NCBI GenBank assembly: GCA_021737185.1
Contig: JAIPEL010000021.1
Span: 1-43,933 of the forward strand
Source: Desulfobacterales bacterium
GTDB lineage: Bacteria > Desulfobacterota > Desulfobacteria > Desulfobacterales > CAFBRK01
Length of the DNA: 43,933 nt
Reading direction: 5' to 3'
Part shown: piece by piece, positions 43,352 to 43,933 of the stretch
Layout of the letters: each line of letters starts with the position of its first letter
Numbering within the stretch: the first letter of the stretch is position 1
Made by a program: the position numbers and the translations under genes
The notes under the pieces: model-generated
What the model was told of the DNA's origin: nothing
The model's input: only the letters and a program-made list of their open reading frames with translations
The model's database searches: none

Positions 43352-43497
43352 GCCGCCCCTTTTTTTTCTCTGTAATTGATGGAATCGTAGAAAGTTCCGA
43401 AACGTCGTGCCGAACCCCGGACTTGCTCCGGGGGCATCCACAACGTACTGAATTTCCTCATATGATATTTCCTATTGCCGCACAACTCGGTTGGATT

Positions 43498-43933
43498 TTA
43501 CATCCGGTCAGCCGTTTTAGCCATTTGAAAAATTCGGGCCGGCAGATCTTGTTCCTTGGTTAAACTCTTGAATCCAGGTAGAATTCGATCGTTGTCATCA
43601 GCGGGAGCCAGGTCTTTGCGGTCAACAACCCCATCCAACTCCGCAAACAAGGTCTCCAGATCGGGCCGGCCGTCGAGCAGGAGCTCCATGTAGTCGGGGT
43701 TGGAAAGGTTTTTGACCAAAGGAGTATCGGCCAGCATCGCCTGCAAGGCGCGATTCATGCGGTTGTCTCCCGTCCGGCGCCGGTGATCGCGGCGCAATCG
43801 ACGGAAAAACTGTTCCAGGATGTTGTTGGTCCGTTGAGGGTAAACGGTAGTCGGGCCTGCAGGGCTTTGCACCTGGATGGGATCGGCGAAGAGTTTGTCG
43901 GCATACTTGTCGATCTGTTCTGCCATTTTTTTA
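43498..43933 (-). CDS. Transposase C-terminal part (partial at window edge)
   Basis: The frame stays open to the window end (no stop before an in-frame ATG at 43926), so the gene is probably cut by the edge. The segment RTNNILEQFFRRLRRDHRRR, then TGDNRMNRALQAMLADTPLV and KNLSNPDYMELLLDG, is a conserved C-terminal signature of a transposase group I cannot place in a named IS family. No inverted repeats were recognised downstream (43352-43497). Confidence 0.65.
   Translation of the reverse strand, partial: KKMAEQIDKYADKLFADPIQVQSPAGPTTVYPQRTNNILEQFFRRLRRDHRRRTGDNRMNRALQAMLADTPLVKNLSNPDYMELLLDGRPDLETLFAELDGVVDRKDLAPADDNDRILPGFKSLTKEQDLPARIFQMAKTADRM

Overview
The window reads as chromosomal DNA of a high-GC anaerobic bacterium. 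The most likely source is a Desulfobacterota member (sulfate-reducing or syntrophic 'deltaproteobacterium'). This is inferred from two sigma-54 activators, a sodium-pumping acyl-CoA decarboxylase next to succinyl-CoA ligase, TRAP transport, a candidate selenoprotein, and many dispersed hairpin repeats between genes. I saw no rRNA, tRNA or CRISPR array.

Layout. 0.5-4.9 kb: a glutamine amidotransferase, a universal stress protein, a NifA-like sigma-54 activator and DNA polymerase IV. 4.9-12.8 kb: a PAS/GAF sigma-54 activator, then a near-consensus -24/-12 promoter with inverted repeats upstream. That promoter leads an operon of two small unknown genes, a three-gene proton-translocating transhydrogenase (pntAA, pntAB, pntB) and a leucine-type amino acid dehydrogenase. 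PntB is unusual: its nucleotide-binding domain III is present twice in tandem. 13-19.7 kb: a HEPN/MNT pair, a NodIJ-like ABC exporter, shikimate kinase, an Asp/Glu racemase, a divergent polysaccharide deacetylase, a HAD phosphatase, and a DUF1573 gene interrupted by one in-frame TGA exactly where the first Cys of the family's CGC motif is expected. This is read here as a selenoprotein. 19.9-27.6 kb: priA, a small membrane protein, upp, an internally deleted uracil permease gene, a MITE-like element, a SEC-C methionine aminopeptidase and citrate synthase.

28-40.7 kb is a catabolic island: a GntR/FCD regulator with its operator, a DctPQM TRAP transporter, then a long operon of CoA-transferase, universal stress protein, the four parts of a Na+-pumping decarboxylase (carboxyltransferase, OadG-like, biotin carrier, beta pump), sucC, sucD and a racemase-like protein. 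The genes suggest uptake of an organic acid with Na+, CoA activation, decarboxylation that pumps Na+ back out, and ATP recovery. The substrate is not determined; malonate or a (methyl)malonate-type dicarboxylate fits. 41-44 kb: a QueG-like iron-sulfur protein, a DEAD-box helicase and the 3' part of a transposase gene.

At least four families of dispersed repeats lie between genes, some inside operons. Several genes end in hairpins that overlap or directly follow the stop codon. The two most promising novelties are the Sec-containing DUF1573 protein and the transhydrogenase with doubled domain III lacking the usual 2'-phosphate-binding residues.
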